The notes under the pieces: generated by a model
Seen by the model: only the letters and a program-made list of their open reading frames with translations
What the model was told of the DNA's origin: nothing
The model's database searches: none
In this document: positions 20,073 to 32,268 of the stretch, one piece after another
Numbering within the stretch: position 1 is the first letter of the stretch
Layout: each line of letters opens with the position of its first letter
Program-made: the position numbers and the translations under genes
Assembly (NCBI GenBank): GCA_025174535.1
Contig: JALBUN010000031.1
Location: 124,001 to 188,000 of the forward strand
Direction of reading: 5' to 3'
From: Cantharellus purpuraceus
Taxonomy: Eukaryota; Basidiomycota; Agaricomycetes; Cantharellales; Hydnaceae
DNA length: 64,000 nucleotides

Positions 20073-23000
20073 ATGAGCTTGAGGGACTTGGAGACTCCCA
20101 ACCAACGTCTGGCCGAGTTGTGTCCCGATATGCACGTGAACGAAGGAGTCAAGGATTTTGACTTGGGGACTTTCAACCAACGTTTGGCCGAGTTATGTCC
20201 TGATATGCATGTGAAACAACGGGTCCATCCGCAGCCCATAGCAAGCCATGTCGAAGCTAGGGGGAATGTTGCTCATGCAAACCAAGCTGGCATCCCAACT
20301 CCGTCGGCGACACAGGAACCTGGTGCCAATGATGCCGAGCCTATGGTATCAGGCAAGCTAACGACAAAGCGAGTATTCTCACTGCTTGATTTATCTGCAT
20401 GCTGACGGTTTGCGACCAGATCCGAGACTATCCTCCAAGACATCCTCGACACCATGTATGAATCGGATATCTTTGAACGCACAAGAAAGGATGGCCCCTC
20501 CCGTTTCTGGTCGACCTATGCACGTGTAGCCAAACAGCATGATGACGAGCTAATCGAGAGACACAGCGGTGACCTGGATGTGCTGCTTATATTCGTATGT
20601 TTTCCATGTTGACCTGAACTTAATTCAAAGACATCGTTCAGGCTGGTCTGTTCTCGGCCATCAGCTCAGCTTTCATTGTCAATATGCAGTCGAGTCTCAG
20701 CCCGGTTCCCAGTGACACCACCAACTCCCTCTTGATGATATTAATCAACACTATCAACGGTTCTACATTTCCTGCGCAACAGGTATCCCTTCCTATTTGG
20801 ACGGGACCGAATTCTACGACAATTTGGATACAGACGCTAGCGTATACAAGCCTCTCGAGCAGTCTATTGGCTGCATTTGGTGCAGTTCTAGGAAAACAGT
20901 GGCTGGGTCACTTCAAAACAATGCGTTTCGGACAAGGCGCCTTGCACGAACGCTGTCAGCGTAGGCAGAAGAAGCTGGATGCACTGGCAACATGGCATTT
21001 CAACACGATCATCGCCACACTTCCGATCTTGCTCCAGATGTCGCTGCTCTTCTTTGGGATTGCTCCCGCCGCCAATATCTGGATTTTGCAACATACGGTT
21101 GCAAGCGTGATTATAGCAACAACGGCGTTCGGATTTATATTCTATTTCTTCACTGTGGTGTCTTCGTTGAAATCACCCAACTGTCCGTTCCAGACGCCAG
21201 TGTCGACGGTACTTCAGCGTGTCTTTACATTCACGGCTCCCTATCGAAAGGCCGTTCGAAGCACAATTCAAAACGTGGCGCCAAGCAACATTCGACATGT
21301 GTTCCAAGCCAAGTGGAAACAGCGGCCGAGGACTTGGACAGACTTCGTAAACTTCCTGCACGAAGCCTCAAACCATGCATTACACGCTGCAGCAGATCTG
21401 ATCATCAACTCGCTTACGCTCTTTGTCACGTATCTCTTCCCAAGACCCACCACTCGGTGTCATGTCCAATTGTTGGGCGATGACCCAGAAGCACGTATGC
21501 CTTTGGGGAGGTCAGAAGTGTCGCCAACAGTGTTGAACTTGAATTCCATGCAGCCACACGCCAAAGTAGATCCACTAGTGCCGTCCTGTGCCGTCCAATG
21601 GGTAATTGAGACGTCTACGGACGCAGATGTCATAGCTGCTGCAGCCGGAATGGTATCGGAGATTGAGTGGCCGGCCAAGGTCAAGGATCCAGACATGCTT
21701 ATGGAGTCAAACATGCTTGTGGAGCAATTGAAAAGTGGATTCTATGCATGCTTTGATCCTAATCAGCAGATTCTTCCTATGGCACAAGCAGACGCGGTGG
21801 CGTGCCTAAAAGCAATGTGGCGACTTTGCATTGAACAAGAGCTACACATTCCCTTTTATATTTACACAACTGGGGATGTGATGTTGAAGGATGATTACAC
21901 TTGGTGGATGGTGCCGGATGATCCAGGCTTTCTGGTCATTTGCTCTGCGGTAAATAAATCACCCGACCATCTGGACATGACACGCCTCTCTTTATCAGAC
22001 CGGATGTGGATGGCACATATGTCCACATACTGTCTGCACAAGGGCGAGCATGACCCAGAATTTGACACCTTTGTTATTAAATTCATTGGGACCTGCCTTG
22101 ACGCCAAGTCGCCCACTGGCCTGGTGGCAGACTGCATGTTACTAGCAGGCATGCTAGTTGGCCTGCGAGTCAATCCACAGGACTTGGCGAGGCTCAACAA
22201 GAGGTAAGAAGATAGACATTTGGAATAATTTATTTGCATAAGCTATTGACTTTATGCTTGTGCAGTCAAGCCATTGAAACGTTTCAACAAGCAGTTATTA
22301 ATCACACACTAGCTGTGCTTCTCGATGGGATTCCCGATCCTAGATGGCATGAGAATGCACTGAGGCTGATTTACCCACTGCTCACATGCTATGACATCAA
22401 CGACCTCTATTTCGAGGTTCTTTGCGGGCCCAAGCAGGCTCTCAAACTCTGTTGTTTTTTAATCAGGGATGATTCAGGCACACTGGGCGATGATCAAGTC
22501 CGATTCGAGAGTGTCGCCAGTCTCATTCGTATGCTTGTTCAAACTCCGCTCTGGGATGCAAGTGGGGTTTGCACCCAGGAGCAGTTTGACCTTTTGGTGT
22601 ATTTCCATCTACGCATTTGTGAAGGCACAGATGATTGGGTAATCAGAGACACTTTTTCGAGTACCCTGGACCGGAAGCGTCGCTACATTGACACGCTGAT
22701 GTGTTTCATGGGCAAGCCCGCAACACGCTACGCAGCCCTGGATGCAACTTGTGCGCTCAACAGTAGCTCCAATGGGTCGAGACGATGAATCACTCCGAGA
22801 ACACTTCTCACAAGCACTCACTTTAGCAATCCTCTATGATACTCCCCAAACGCCCACCGATGATAACCCATTTCCACATCTCTCCTTCTTCCGTGATATT
22901 CCCTACCTCAGATTATATTGCACCCTTTCCCAAGAGCCCACTTGGCATCCTCAACTTCGGCAGGACAGCCATTTCGACAACTGTCTTGCGATCGCAAAAA

Positions 23001-23458
23001 CGCTGTCTTCCCAAGGTGATGAATTCGACGCTTTTGCTGTACCTTTGGCGCACATTTTCGTAATAATAGATGCAGCAGGTGGAGACTACCCGTTGTCTAA
23101 CGCAGTCCAGGCAGATTCGATTTGGCCACTGATTCTGCGAGCCTGGCGCTACATGTTCGATCTAAACAGCTTTGGAGGGAGGTGCGGGACCCGTGTATGG
23201 GATATTTCTACTGAGGAGTGCTGTGCAGCTCTTCCGTCGCTTGTGGAATATGCAAGGAGACGACGGGACCAGCCTGAAGCAACAAGCCGTATAATAGAGC
23301 TGGTTGAAAAGGTCTGTCGTGGGCTTGACGAAGAAGATCCACAACGTGAATGGGAGGGTACCCAGCGCATACACCGTGACCCATTTTGGAAGGAAGTTGT
23401 CCCAGTTCTACACAAGCAAATATCCGAGTTGCTGGATGCCTCACGGAGAGATATCTAA
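20073..23458 (+). pseudogene. DUF6535-type membrane protein gene, copy 1, frameshifted
   Basis: Exons 20073-20368, 20420-20594, 20642-22203 and 22266-23458. The domain starts at SETILQDILDTMYESDIFER and includes the conserved FSAISSAFIVNMQSSL, SLSSSLLAAFGAVLGKQWL, and two further hydrophobic helices (IIATLPILLQMSLLFFGI; IIATTAFGFIFYFFTV). These are typical of the DUF6535 family of agaric membrane proteins of unknown function. Exon 1 has an internal duplication of about 63 bp (NQRLAELCPDMHV twice). Intron 1 has a GC donor where copy 2 has GT. In the last exon a small indel near 22760 shifts the frame relative to copy 2, and a 27-bp in-frame deletion lies near 22652. The remaining frame is open to TAA 23458. 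A single shift leaves open a sequencing error or a very recent loss. Confidence 0.75.
20103..20219 (+). repeat. Tandem 63-bp coding duplication
   Basis: Two adjacent units encode NQRLAELCPDMHV followed by a variable linker, about 63 bp apart with a few substitutions. The unit is absent from copy 2 at 32.3 kb, so it arose after the two DUF6535 genes split or was lost there. Confidence 0.7.
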
Positions 23459-23840
23459 TGGACTGGATTTGCTTATATTGGTATTGGGTATGATTAGTCT
23501 ATTCTTATGTCTGGGCTCTGGAACTCCGTAAGCTCGAGTAAAGTCCCGATGGTCCCCTGTTATTCATGTTGGAACAACCATAATCAACATCATGGCAAAA
23601 GCGATATTAATGCAATTACACGTGCCATATAGCCCATATACTCCTCCACATCGCCTCACAATGGTATCCAATGCCTCACCTATCATCTATGCAACTAATT
23701 CCTGCTTCATCATCGCCGTCCCACTACTGACGCCTGTGCGAGCCAATACACCTCACCATCACCCTGCAATACCTTCCCGTAACTGTCCACCATAGCTCTT
23801 AAGCCCTACTACACACTTAAGGCCGGGGAGCCTGAGCGCC
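23459..23840. other. 3' flank shared with the 15.1-15.8 kb fragment
   Basis: No gene. The stretch resembles 15475-15780 ('cgagtaaagt', 'cctgttattca', 'ctcctccaca', 'aatgcctcacc' occur in the same order), showing that the duplicated unit extended beyond the coding region. Confidence 0.6.
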
Positions 23841-23990
23841 GACCATGGGGGCGCTGGAGTCATCGGGAGACGCAAGATATGAACCATTGAGTGTTAACTG
23901 TCAAACGGCGTCAGCTTCGGCGGTGACCACGTACTCTGATCGTCAAGGTGGCAGGAAATCCCACGCTGGGATTGCCGCCCGCTTCCAATC

Positions 23991-24904
23991 CATGACCACG
24001 CCCGTTCACTTGGATACGCAAGTAGGCGGTCACGAGGGCATGCTCGCTGTCCCCGACGGCATTGTTGTCATCAAACCCTGTCTGCCACTCGAAATCGACT
24101 TTGACACCACCCTCTCCTCCAACGACGCCCTCGTACATCTCCGTCCGCATGTCCCCAAGTTCTACGGTACGCTCACACTACATGGTCGGAAGGATGCACA
24201 CGGAAACATCGGCACCCCAGACGCAAAAGACGAGGAGGCAGGCAAGCGCGCATGGAGAAGCGTGCGCAAGAGACGACGTCCCTCGAAACAGGCGTGCGAC
24301 TCACAGGCTTCAGGGTGCGCCCTTTCACATCCCCCACATCAATCCGTTGCTAAGAAGCCGGCCCAGGTGTATGATCACACGGAAGCGGGCCTTCATAAAA
24401 ACGCCAAAGGAATACGGCAAAGCTCTTACAAAACCGGAACTCCCTATCGGCATTGCAAAATTCTTCCCACTAGTCACATCTGATCTCCCCAGGGGACAAG
24501 GCCTGCCCCGGGTCCTTTTGCAGCAAGTGCTCTGGGGACTGTTAGCGGAGCTAGAACAGATCCGTCTGGCGGTGCGCAGCACGGAGATGCGGATGGTCGG
24601 CGGCAGTATTTTGGTTATCTACGAAGGAGACTGGGACACCCTCAATCAACGTTTGCAATCGTCGTCCCGAGATAGCGCCACAGATGATGATGCCGATGCC
24701 GATGCCGATGCGGAGGGGGACAATGCAGAGGACAGCGAGGACGAGGACGAGCAGGGCCCGCCATACCTCATCAAGCTGATCGATTTCGGGCACACGAGGC
24801 TGCGGGAGGGCGAGGGCCCAGATACGGGGGTCATACTAGGCTTGGACACGACCATCTCGCTATTCAAGAATAGACTCGAGCAAGTGGCACGTACGGAACC
24901 GTGA
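23991..24904 (+). pseudogene. Inositol polyphosphate kinase (IPK family) pseudogene
   Basis: Recognisable IPK-family segments occur in order: TQVGGHEGMLAVPDG and VVIKPCLPLEIDFDTT at the N-terminus, FYGTLTLHGR, then RMEKRAQETTSLETGVRLTGF in another frame, a 52-bp intron (24315-24366), and, after a one-base shift near 24380, KTPKEYGKALTKPELPIGIA, MRMVGGSILVIYEGDW, an acidic run of Asp/Ala/Glu, and LIKLIDFGHTRLREGEGPD near the C-terminus. The PxxxDxKxG catalytic motif that should lie between FYGTLTL and RMEKRA is absent: about 24235-24250 joins across the gap with a frame change. With the catalytic signature deleted and two shifts, it cannot encode an active kinase. The ORF could start earlier at ATG 23845, but homology begins at 23991. 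Confidence 0.8.
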
Positions 24905-25373
24905 GCAGTTTGGGCGTTACCCCTAATATCATATAGTCGCATCCCTTGCATGCCTTTATGTTCAGAAGTGCCCCTGTTCTGATCAAATGGCTTCCCTTTT
25001 ATGCCAATACATAGCCAGCGGAGGGGCGTTAGCAATGAAAGACCTTTGATGCACCAGGCGTTAGCTGTCTGCCTGCAAGTCTGCATCCTTTGCCGAAGGA
25101 AGACAGGGAGTGGAGGGACGGGGTAAGCCGTAGCTAATTGGCGCAGCTGTGACAGCTGAGGGCACCATCATATGGAGGTACTATCTAGCCCCGTGCTCAT
25201 TTGAATTGTGCAAACCTTACCGCGCCAACTTCTTAACCGCACATGGTAGTATAGCACCCACACCGGCCCGGGGAACACACACGCCTATCTCCATCAAAAT
25301 CTCACACAATGGAGTGGCCGTTTATATAAAAGAGAACCGCAAAGATTTCAGTGGAGACACCATCGTAATTGGA
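24905..25373. other. Intergenic between convergent genes
   Basis: About 470 bp between the 3' ends of the IPK pseudogene (+) and the HMG-box gene (-). Nothing recognised. Confidence 0.5.
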
Positions 25374-26779
25374 CTAACTAAAGACAGGGTATTGGTATAA
25401 TTCCTCATCCGTGGTGGTCGAAGGCAGGTAAGGTGGAGAATACGAGCTTGGGCCAGCTACTGAGGGTCCACTGACGGGGAGCCCTACCGGTTCATTATCA
25501 TGCTCCGTGAACCAATCCAAGTCAACGGAGGGGTGGGGACGGGAGGTATCTTCGTCATATCCGTAATGACGAATGTGAGGAAGAGCCCCGCTATCAAGCC
25601 CGCCAGTAGGGAACGGGATCGTCCCACTATGGTGCACATGCTGCGGCAAGTGCTCCAGACTCGAGGGCTGAGGCAGGTGTACCACCCCATGGAGCTGATG
25701 TAGCTTTTGCTGGTGTTTCACCGGATACAATGAGGGGAGCTCGTCAGCAGTGGGCAGGGTATATACTTGTTCAGCCGAGCTCTCGACCTTTGTAGCCCCC
25801 TGCGCAGCCTGTGGTGTATGATAATCCTAGACAAGCACGTCAGCGGACACATTTATGTATAAAAGAATAACACAATGTACCGGCATCTGGTATCCATGCG
25901 AAAGCTGTGAATAGTCACACTCGTCCTGCCTTGCAAACGGCATACTTAAGGGTACCAGCGGGTCGTCTCCGAACAGATGGGGTGGTATGGCCGGCAAGAA
26001 CAAATCCGTGGGTATGAATCCCGGCCTGACTCCTGAGTATGAATGCCGCTGGGAAAAGGCTGAATGCACTCCCAACGAATCAAAATCTGGAGGGGTATGG
26101 TTCGTCGCAGTGGAAGTGCTTTGACCTAGGCTGCCTCCAACGGGAGCAGGGGCTGACGACGCTCTGCGAAGCAGAGACTCGGGGACACCATGTATTTGAC
26201 CATCAAACCGGGAACCCTCATCGACGGAGACCAATACAGAATCATCCCAGTGGGGGAGGCCAAGCGACTCACGGAGGCGCTTCAAGTCGGAAGGATAGTC
26301 CATAGACGGGGGGAGGGGGGGCACTGGACCGGGGTGACCTGGGTATTCATTGACTGGTTCCACTCTCGCGTTCCTCTTCCTCCTTTTCTTGGGTTGGGAG
26401 CGGTTCGGCCGGTAAACGTATTCTGGGTACATCCTAGCGTGCTCCTCCTTGGCCTTTTGAGCTTGCTCGTGCCATTTCGATTGCTGCGAATACGAAAGCG
26501 ACGTCCATGCATTTCCAGTCGCTTGTGGGGTTCTGTCGATGGTAGCAGGGTGTTTCTCAAGATAATCCCTTCGGAATAATATAAAACAGTTTGATGGGCG
26601 GGGAGGGACATCACGCGACACGGATGATCCGGCAGTACGTCTGGCCGAGGGAGAGCGTTTGTACTTTCTCTTGCGCTTTTCTGCGCCGCCGCGAGTTAAA
26701 GCTATGTTTCAGCGATTTTGAGACACTAGTGGTGGTAAGAAGAACACAAACCTTGGACTGGAGAGGCAGGGGGAGACAT
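25374..26779 (-). CDS. HMG-box transcription factor, 3 exons (433 aa)
   Basis: Spliced reverse-strand model: exons 26752-26779, 25881-26701 and 25374-25826, with 50- and 54-bp GT-AG introns. The 1302-nt CDS stays in frame. Residues 18-31 are strongly basic (EKRKRKYKR...), a likely nuclear localisation signal. Residues ~44-112 form an HMG box of the MATA/SOX sequence-specific class: RPSNCFILFRRDYLEKHP, then ATGNAWTSLSYSQQSKWHEQ and HARMYPEYVYRPNR, followed by another basic cluster (KKRRKR). The remainder is Pro/Ser/His-rich, low complexity and probably regulatory. Single HMG-box proteins of this kind in mushrooms include mating- and development-linked regulators; no mating-type context (homeodomain pair, pheromone receptor) is seen here, so its target is unknown. 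Confidence 0.88.
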
Positions 26780-26849
26780 CGTTGACAATTTGTGTTAAAG
26801 GTAGTGGAGGAGGGGGAACAAAGGCTATAAGAAACGATGCATACCCACA

Positions 26850-27655
26850 TGCCGTCTTATATGCCTTCTCTGTCATGAGTGGTGAAATAACGTTCTAACC
26901 CGAGTGGCTGGTATCGGATGGCGTTGAATATGCGCATTGTTAATCATGTGGCATATCACTGTCTGTTCAGACAGTTATGAATTGAGATCCGGGTTGTTCC
27001 CTAGAAACGGAGCACGCTGAATGGCCACTCACGATTGTTGTCTTCCACCAAGGAGGCGGCGTTTTCCAAAAAGGACCAATGTCTCACTTGAAAAATATCG
27101 GCAACAGGGCACGTATTAAAAATTCACAGTCACATGGGCAGCCGTAATCTCTAGCGCAGCTTTAAGCATGGCTTCTTTGAGCCATTGTGAGCGCAAGCGG
27201 TTCCACATCACACCCACATCAAAGTGCCAAGGTCGAGTCCAAGTGCCCTCCGTATGTTGAGCGCTCAAGAATGCAGCCTAAGCTTTAAAGGAAATCGTGG
27301 AAATAATTAAGGCCAAGGCAGAATTAAAACCACCACAATAGCAGAGTCGAATGGCCCTGAGTGCGCGGTTGTCCCGGGGCAACCTCCAGACCGGTGTTTT
27401 CTGATTTTCATACCAGATGCATCTAGATAAATCTAGCTGACCACATGTAGGTGTGAATTTGAGGGGATTCAATGAGCAAGGCGACCGTCTTTTCGTATTC
27501 AAGGCTAGGTTCGCCAGCTATCTGGTTGGAGTTCGTCATGGCGGCGCCTCCAAGTCATGACTAAGCGACAGCAGAATCGATCTGAAACTTGTCTCCTCCG
27601 AATTGGTTTTGTTATTGGCTAAGAACATAAGCTGACAATCTTCTGAATTCGTGGG
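26850..27655. other. Intergenic, no gene recognised
   Basis: About 0.8 kb upstream of both flanking genes. No ORF with motifs and no clear TATA box. Confidence 0.45.
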
Positions 27656-29257
27656 ATGTCGACAAGTAGCACTCATGCACAAGGATTCCTTCTTCTGACT
27701 TTGCCTAATTGTACACTCACCACACCATCCACTGGTGCCCAAACGGGTCACTTGGCTCTTCAGTGCGTGACGCTTGACGTCCCTTCATCCTACCAGGATG
27801 GCCGGGATGTCTGGCTCGTGTTGAAACTCAATTCATTTGAAATGATCATCTCGCCGACGCAGAGGATTAACTACAGCCGATCTACCTACACTTACATGTT
27901 TCTTACCCGAAGTCGAAAGCGCAGGCCTTGTGCAACTTGTTGTCCCCCTGACCCATCAAATCCAGTGTCAGCCCTCGATCTGGAAACGATGGAGGTGATT
28001 CTGTCTCAATACGGCGTCCTTTGTAATATCGAGGGCCCAAGTGCAGACAAGCAAAAGGAGGCTTATCCCCAGAAGAGTGTTAATAGTGACATCCCCCATA
28101 GCCTGCAGGCTCGACTGGAACGTCAAACTTCAAGGGGCACCCCGTCCTTGTGGACGAGAAAGATGAGAAGATTGTGGCGACCCTCGACGATGCAGTGCCA
28201 ATCAAGGAGGACAGGGCTTTGACGGAAAAAGGCCATGAGAAAGATCCAGCTGTTATCGATTTGCCGGACGAAGCAGAGGAACAGGCAGGACGTGTCGAAG
28301 CGTATGCTCATCCGGCCAGTCCTGAAGAACGTGATTTGTTAATGCAGACGGCTGGTCTGATAATGTCAGTGGATTTTCGCCGTTGATTACGAGGGACGCA
28401 ATGTTCCTGACCGCGCTGCTTCAAGTCGGAGCATCGTGTTAGCCACGTCGATGATCACGCCGAGTATCAGCTCAGCCTCGAATTATTACATTTCGCACTC
28501 GACGCCCACTCAAAGACCAGTCGAGTTTTCGCCACGTACACGCAACAATATGAGACGTCTCCATAATATCATTGGTACAGCGGTAACTGTATCATCAAAG
28601 ACGGTGGGAGCGATCCTGGAGACGCTGGATTATGTCGTGGACAGGCTGTCCGGGCCTAGCCACAAAGAGGTGTCTGGGAATAGTCATAGTCAGCTCGCTC
28701 CTCCGCAGTTACCTCCCATGGGCACTTGGCCAGTGCAATCAACTCTAGGGCATCCGCTGCCAGGTGGTGTTCCGCCTCTGCCACCAAGAAAGCCTAGGCT
28801 CTTGAATAAACTGCTCGCGAGCACCGATTTATTGTTGACAACATTAGAGCACCCCCCTCAAGATGTCATCGAGACCGGCACCAATGCTGTATCTGCATCG
28901 TTAGCACACAAGTATGTACTATCTATATAGAGCTACTCCCTACTGACGACGACAAGATATGGCCAGGATGTGGCTGACGCATCCCGGAGCGTCGGTCAAT
29001 CAGCACAAAATGTTGCATTGGTATACATAGATATTCGAGGTGTTGGGCGGAGGGCCCTGCTTAAAAGGGCAGGAAGGGCCGTGGTAAGGGGGCGGATGGG
29101 TGGAAGGGACGTTGTATTAGGTCTTCCAAGACAAGGCACACCGACGGGTCACATGAATGTGCAGCATGCTCCGCCCTCTTCTCCATGGACACAGCCAATT
29201 TTTCGTCCAGAGTATTCCCAAAGTGGTGAGGGGACGCACTTCCCCCGTAAAGAATGA
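27656..29257 (+). pseudogene. Senescence/spartin-like domain protein, frameshifted
   Basis: The N-terminal segment FLLLTLPNCTLTTPSTGAQT, DVPSSYQDGRDVWLVLKLNS and the C-terminal YGQDVADASRSVGQSAQNVA, VYIDIRGVGRRALLKRAGR match the agaric senescence-domain (plant senescence/spartin-associated) protein family, thought to act at lipid droplets or membranes in other lineages. The exons can be linked by introns 28365-28425 (61 bp) and 28912-28956 (45 bp), both GT-AG and in phase. The first exon is inconsistent: around 27905-27975 the family-like reading (SAGLVQLVVPLTHQ) is in a different frame from both sides, and near 28115-28130 another single-base shift separates QARLERQ from FKGHPVLVDEKDE. Three shifts argue for a pseudogene, although the splice sites still look intact, so decay is recent. 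Confidence 0.7.
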
Positions 29258-32200
29258 GAACTTCTACCAAACAGTCCTTTATGATTTAGCGTCCACGTGG
29301 TACAAACAGATAATAGGAGGCTTGTCCAGAGAGCAGAAATAACACTGACGTCCTCAGTGGACCTGAAAGCTCGACCGGAATGAAATTTCAGACTTGATTG
29401 GGCGTCCCGCCCTTACGAACCCGAACACGAAAGATACGTGATGGGAACTGTGTGGCACACTGGCGCTAGGGAGGAGGTATCTGTACGTCCAGGGGGCTGA
29501 CTAGCCTTAGCACTCAGAGTTCTCTTTTGTCTCGGAGCAGACTGTAGGCCATCGAATCGTCACGCGTCACAGTTTGGTACGCCGTATACACGTCCATCGT
29601 CCCCTATGATAGCCCATATTAGCCCACATACGCAACTAAGTGGCCATCCTTGCAGCTTTTCGTCCATTATTAATAATGTACTGTTGCTGCTCCGAGTCGC
29701 TATCAGCAATTCCCAATCAAACAAATCGATTCCGAAGTGTGATGTACGTGCGGGTTGATGCATTTGATGGTCGTATAATAATTTTTATATTGCAGACTGG
29801 GTGCTTCGGTAAATTGCTGATTATACAAGAGCTTGTGAGCGTGGATGGTGGGCTTTGTCAAGGTGCTTCAATAGCGTATGCTAGGACATGCACGAACTGC
29901 ATGGTTCGCTACTCCTACAGTCGGTGCTACATCAAAAGGAATCTCGACGCGCGCGCAGACCACCATCTTTCCTCAGCAAGGTTGGACACGTTCTCTGTGA
30001 TGTAATTCTCACTCTGATCGTAGCAACAACTTTTACGACGCCATCTTGGCTGGGAACTGGCACTGCCGCTCGAGCCAAATACCCCACATCCGCCCCCCCG
30101 CCACGTCTTACAGGAGGAATGTGGCGAAAGCAGACGTCGAGGAAATCTGTCCCGAGGCCAGTTCCCATCGTCTGCCTCTCTCTTCTCTCTCCCCCTGCGC
30201 CATATAAACTGGCTTCCTTTGCACCTCCATTCCCGTGCCCAACCCCAGCACCCGGGACCCCTCGCCGAGAGTGAGCATACACCATTACCTACCGCCGCGG
30301 CCCACTAGAACTATGATACAAAAAGTACGTAGAAATGTGCACAGCGGTATTCTCGCCTGTGCGGGATCGCCTTCAGCATCGGACACACTGACACGCGTGC
30401 GTGCCACGCTCCCCCTCTACCCCATCCCCTAATTTGTATGTTACTCTGATTCGTTCCGTCATGTATTCCGATCTCTAATTGCTCAACTGAAGCGTGTTAT
30501 TGAGATGAGGTGAGATATTACAGAGCGCAGGACTGCAACGTTTGCTTCGACACCCGCCCACCCGCTCCCACTCCCGCCGTCCGACCGGGTTTAGGTTCAT
30601 CTCTTGATAAGAGACAGCAAGATTGACCAGGTGTCGCGGAGGGACTAGCACATCGCGCAAGGCAAAGTACGGACGCCTCGAGCGGATCGAGATACGGGTG
30701 CAGAGGCTCGATTCCGTGTATTTAGCAGCGGTGTTCAAAGACAATACCGGCCAGCCACCAGAACGAGTAACGTCCGAAGGCCTAAATATGGAAAAGGACA
30801 AGTGAAATGCGACATCTAACAGAGAGCGTGTCGGGGCACACACATCTCTATTCCTACATGATGACACTCGAGAAGCGTAGACCGAAATCTACTGGTCCAG
30901 ACCGTTCCCCGATCCTCATCCTTCGAAGCGCCACCTGCTGTAACTCCAAGAAAGACAGAGTATAATCCCGAAGACCTATACGCGGCGCCCATGCGCCCTA
31001 CCACTTACGCAGAGTGCCAACGACCTCAGGGAGTGCAGTGGGTACATAACCTCTGCTCCGGGCCGGCATTGCATGGTATATACACATCTGTGACGTGATA
31101 TCGTAACATACGGGCCAAGATTGTGGAGAACACCACCAGGCTAACCTTTTCAAGGGAAAGAACGAGGCAGAAAGTTGAACACCTGTACAAAAACGCCACA
31201 TTGGGCTCCGTACCCTCCCCTTTCCTCCTGCCCCCTGGGCTGACGCATGGGATCCGATCCGAAGGTGACAAGACTCTGACGCGCAGTGGCATCGTGATAT
31301 TATCACGAGTGAGCTCCTCACACTAGCAGGTACCGGGAGGTGTCAGAGCACGGATCTCGGTGCTCGGGCAGTTTTTTTTTTTTTTGGACTCGCATGTTGA
31401 TGATGGTAAGCTGGTGAAGAAAATCAGTGTTAAATCGGTCCAGGCGTGTCTACTCTTTTTTCCCCTTCAGCGTCCAGTATGAATTTACGGCCCGTGTATA
31501 CATGAGTGTTCAATTTTTTTTCCTCGTATTTTTTATCCCTGGTCCGTTTCTGGTTGTTCCAGGCAGTTCTTGTCGGTTGGTTCCCATCTCCTCATTCCAA
31601 CCTTACAAACGCCTTCGTTCCTCGCGCCATTCTCTTCCCTTCATCCTATTCATTTAAATATCTCTGGATCATATTCACCACCACTGCATAGCAAATAGCA
31701 CCCGAAACTGTACAGGGCAAACGGGCTACAAACTAGGGTACGTAAATACACACATATATATATTTAACGTTGCATTCTTTGAATATTCGTAGGAAAGATC
31801 CGAGCCGGATACTTGGACGAGGTAAAAGGTAATGAGATGGATCAAGGTGCGGAGGGGGGGGGGAGAATTCGAGAAGCACTCAAGTGATGGCATGGATAGG
31901 TACGCGTGAGTGATTGGATTAATGACGATATTCGCGTGCATGCCTTGTTTTGGAGGGAGGTTTTCATTACTTCGTATATACCCATGTTTTTGGCTTTGTT
32001 ACGATCGATGAATGTTTGAGCGCTTGATTCGGGAGAGAACACGCGTACGGGCCTGAGATAATCTAACACTGGTGTATACCTCTTGGCCACTAAGGATTAT
32101 AGGTAGACTCCGGAGTACTGGGCACGAACCACACTCTCCGCCACCTGATCGGACTGGACGCACAGGGCGTCCTCCAGCTCACCGGGATCAGGGTGAATCT

Positions 32201-32260
32201 ATTGATACATCATACAACGGTGAGAACAACACGACGACTTATTGGGAGCGCACTTCTTGA
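29258..32260. other. 3 kb gene-poor stretch
   Basis: No ORF with recognisable motifs. 30050-30300 is CT-rich with a TATA-like 'catataaactgg' (30200-30211) and could be a promoter or a dead gene's leader. 30475-30867 (-) is open for 130 codons without known features. A T-homopolymer of about 14 lies near 31372-31385, followed by CT-rich sequence to 31700. I see no transposon ends. Confidence 0.4.
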
Positions 32261-32268
32261 ACTAATAT

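Noticed and set aside
30475..30867. 130-codon reverse ORF in the 29-32 kb gap
   Set aside because: Open in GC-rich DNA with equally long frames on the other strand; no motif.
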